Positions 45,346-46,721 of a stretch of DNA of 46,721 nucleotides are shown here, piece after piece (position 1 is the first letter of the stretch; each line of letters opens with the position of its first letter). Location: assembly GCF_029871205.1 (NCBI RefSeq), contig NZ_SSOJ01000104.1, positions 1 through 46,721 on the forward strand, given 5' to 3'. The position numbers and the translations under genes are program-made. The notes beneath the pieces are model-generated. The model had not been told where the DNA came from. It saw only the letters and a program-made list of their open reading frames with translations, and ran no database searches. This DNA comes from Pseudomonas sp. BN417. Lineage in GTDB: Bacteria; Pseudomonadota; Gammaproteobacteria; Pseudomonadales; Pseudomonadaceae.

Positions 45346-46721
45346 TCAGCATTCGATGGCGCTGACGGCGAGGCCGCCGCGCGAGGTTTCCTTGTACTTG
45401 TCGTGCATGTCGGCACCGGTGTCGCGCATGGTGCGGATCACCTGGTCCAGCGAGATGAAGTGCTCGCCGTCGCCGCGCAGCGCCATCTGCGCCGCGTTGA
45501 TCGCCTTCACCGCGGCGATGGCGTTGCGCTCGATGCAGGGCACCTGCACCAGCCCGCCCACCGGGTCGCAGGTCAGCCCCAGGTTGTGCTCCAGGCCGAT
45601 CTCCGCGGCGTTCTCCAGCTGCGCCGGGGTCGCCCCCAGCACTTCCGCCAGCCCCGCCGCCGCCATCGCGCAGGCCGAGCCCACCTCGCCCTGGCAACCG
45701 ACCTCGGCGCCGGAGATCGAGGCGTTCTTCTTGCACAAAATGCCCACCGCCGCCGCGCCGAGGAAGAAATTGACCACGTCGTCCTCGTTGGCCTCGGGAT
45801 TGAAGCGCATGTAGTAGTGCAGCACCGCCGGGATGATCCCCGCCGCGCCATTGGTGGGCGCGGTGACCATGCGCCCGCCGGCGGCGTTTTCCTCGTTCAC
45901 CGCCAGGGCGTAGAGGTTGACCCATTCCATGGCGCTCATGGTGCTGCCGATCACGTTCGGCTTGCCCAGCTCCTGCAGGCTGCGGTGCAGTTTGGCCGCG
46001 CGGCGGCGCACGTTGAGCCCGCCAGGGAGGATGCCTTCGTGGCCGAGGCCGTTGTTCACGCATTCCTGCATGGCGTCCCACAGTTTCAGCAGCCCGGCAC
46101 GGATCTCCGCCTCGCTGCGCCAGGCCTTCTCGTTGGCCAGCATCAGCTCGGCGATGCGCAGGTTGTGGCGCTGGCACAGCACCAGCAGCTCTTCGGCGCT
46201 GGAAAAATCGTAGGGCAGCACGGTGGCGTCCTGATCCAGCTGGCCGGCCTTGGCCTGGGCCTCGTCGACGACGAAGCCGCCGCCAATGGAGTAGTAGGTG
46301 TCGCGGTGCAGTTCACCGGCCGCGCCTTCGACGATCAGGGTCATGGCGTTGGGGTGGTAGGGCAGGTTTTCCTCGAGCAGCAGCAGGTCGCGGTTCCAGT
46401 CGAACGGCACCGGCTGGCTGCCGTCCAGCAGCAGCTCGCGGGCCTCCTGCAGCGCCGCGATGCGCGGGGCGATCTGCTTCGGGTCGACCTTATCGGGCCA
46501 TTCGCCCATCAGCCCCATGACCGTGGCGCGGTCGGTGCCGTGGCCGACGCCGGTGGCCGACAGCGAGCCGTACAGGCGCACCTCGACGCGGCGCACCTGC
46601 GCCAGCAGGCCACGCTCGCGCAGCGCCGTGGCGAACAGCGCCGCCGCGCGCATGGGGCCCACGGTGTGCGAGCTGGAGGGGCCGATACCGATCTTGAACA
46701 GGTCGAACACGCTGATAGCCA
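45346..46721 (-). CDS. sdaB: L-serine dehydratase (ammonia-lyase), copy 2, first base of start codon outside window
   Basis: The same protein as at 1-1352, here with its full C-terminus, ending SAIEC. The whole chain would be 458 aa; the A of the ATG is one base beyond the window. The type 2 enzyme of Legionella is also 458 residues and its C-terminal Cys458 reaches into the active site, so the final Cys here should have the same regulatory role. Cluster cysteines are in [10 protein letters not shown] and LTCDPVGG. It lies upstream of gbdR on the same strand, the arrangement of sdaB and gbdR in P. aeruginosa, and fits removal of serine formed at the end of glycine betaine breakdown. Confidence 0.93.
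   Translation of the reverse strand, partial: AISVFDLFKIGIGPSSSHTVGPMRAAALFATALRERGLLAQVRRVEVRLYGSLSATGVGHGTDRATVMGLMGEWPDKVDPKQIAPRIAALQEARELLLDGSQPVPFDWNRDLLLLEENLPYHPNAMTLIVEGAAGELHRDTYYSIGGGFVVDEAQAKAGQLDQDATVLPYDFSSAEELLVLCQRHNLRIAELMLANEKAWRSEAEIRAGLLKLWDAMQECVNNGLGHEGILPGGLNVRRRAAKLHRSLQELGKPNVIGSTMSAMEWVNLYALAVNEENAAGGRMVTAPTNGAAGIIPAVLHYYMRFNPEANEDDVVNFFLGAAAVGILCKKNASISGAEVGCQGEVGSACAMAAAGLAEVLGATPAQLENAAEIGLEHNLGLTCDPVGGLVQVPCIERNAIAAVKAINAAQMALRGDGEHFISLDQVIRTMRDTGADMHDKYKETSRGGLAVSAIEC

Overview
The window reads as the chromosome of a high-GC Pseudomonas (sensu lato). The evidence is the complete glycine betaine/carnitine gene set (gbcAB, dgcAB with a dedicated ETF pair, cdhCAB-caiX, and the regulators gbdR and cdhR), ltaE, Pseudomonas-style REP palindromes in most gaps, and a chaperone-usher fimbrial cluster with Roc-type regulators. 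No replication, partition, transfer, phage, tRNA, rRNA or CRISPR features are visible. The species cannot be named from this sequence alone.

Layout. 1-1352: L-serine dehydratase gene (minus), cut by the window edge. 1.9-8.6 kb: alpha/beta hydrolase, hotdog thioesterase, small secreted Cys protein, threonine aldolase, EF-G-like GTPase and a GST, separated by gaps rich in repeats. 8.9-11.7 kb: divergent gbcB/gbcA (glycine betaine demethylase) and a 29-aa membrane peptide. 11.8-24.7 kb: a fimbrial island (short fimbrin-like protein, a 1.2-kb REP mosaic, fimbrin, chaperone, usher) with its signalling genes (two NarL/RcsB-type response regulators, an EAL response regulator, a 1,217-aa hybrid sensor kinase). 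24.7-29.5 kb: carnitine operon caiX-cdhC-cdhA-cdhB with divergent cdhR. 29.6-34.7 kb: fdsGBAD, an NAD-dependent molybdenum formate dehydrogenase. 35.3-43.6 kb: degenerate M19 dipeptidase-like gene, DUF5943-like gene, dgcA, dgcB, etfA, etfB and a small conserved gene. 43.8-44.9 kb: gbdR. 45.3-46.7 kb: a second copy of the serine dehydratase gene.

How it fits together. Carnitine is oxidised by CdhA, cleaved by CdhC, and released as glycine betaine by CdhB. GbcAB then takes glycine betaine to dimethylglycine, and DgcAB with EtfAB takes dimethylglycine to sarcosine. Each demethylation releases formaldehyde. Once that is oxidised to formate by enzymes outside the window, the fds enzyme can recover NADH from it. 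Glycine and serine made downstream feed threonine aldolase and serine dehydratase. GbdR and CdhR, both GATase1-like AraC regulators, control the pathway.

Most notable observations: (1) the first and last 1,351 bp are the same sequence, so the window is bounded by two copies of one serine dehydratase gene, or is a closed assembly path; (2) a dispersed 93-bp intergenic element with three DnaA-box-like units phased at 11 bp, a fixed 50-bp spacer and a 17-bp tail occurs four times in the first 9 kb; (3) the same spaced site GCGACA-N14-GCGACC lies in both the gbcA/gbcB and gbdR/sda gaps and is a strong GbdR-site candidate; (4) TTCCTACA motifs, one forming an RcsB-box-like palindrome, sit in the control regions of the fimbrial and Roc-type genes; (5) metal or cluster ligands are missing in the M19 protein and in DgcA.
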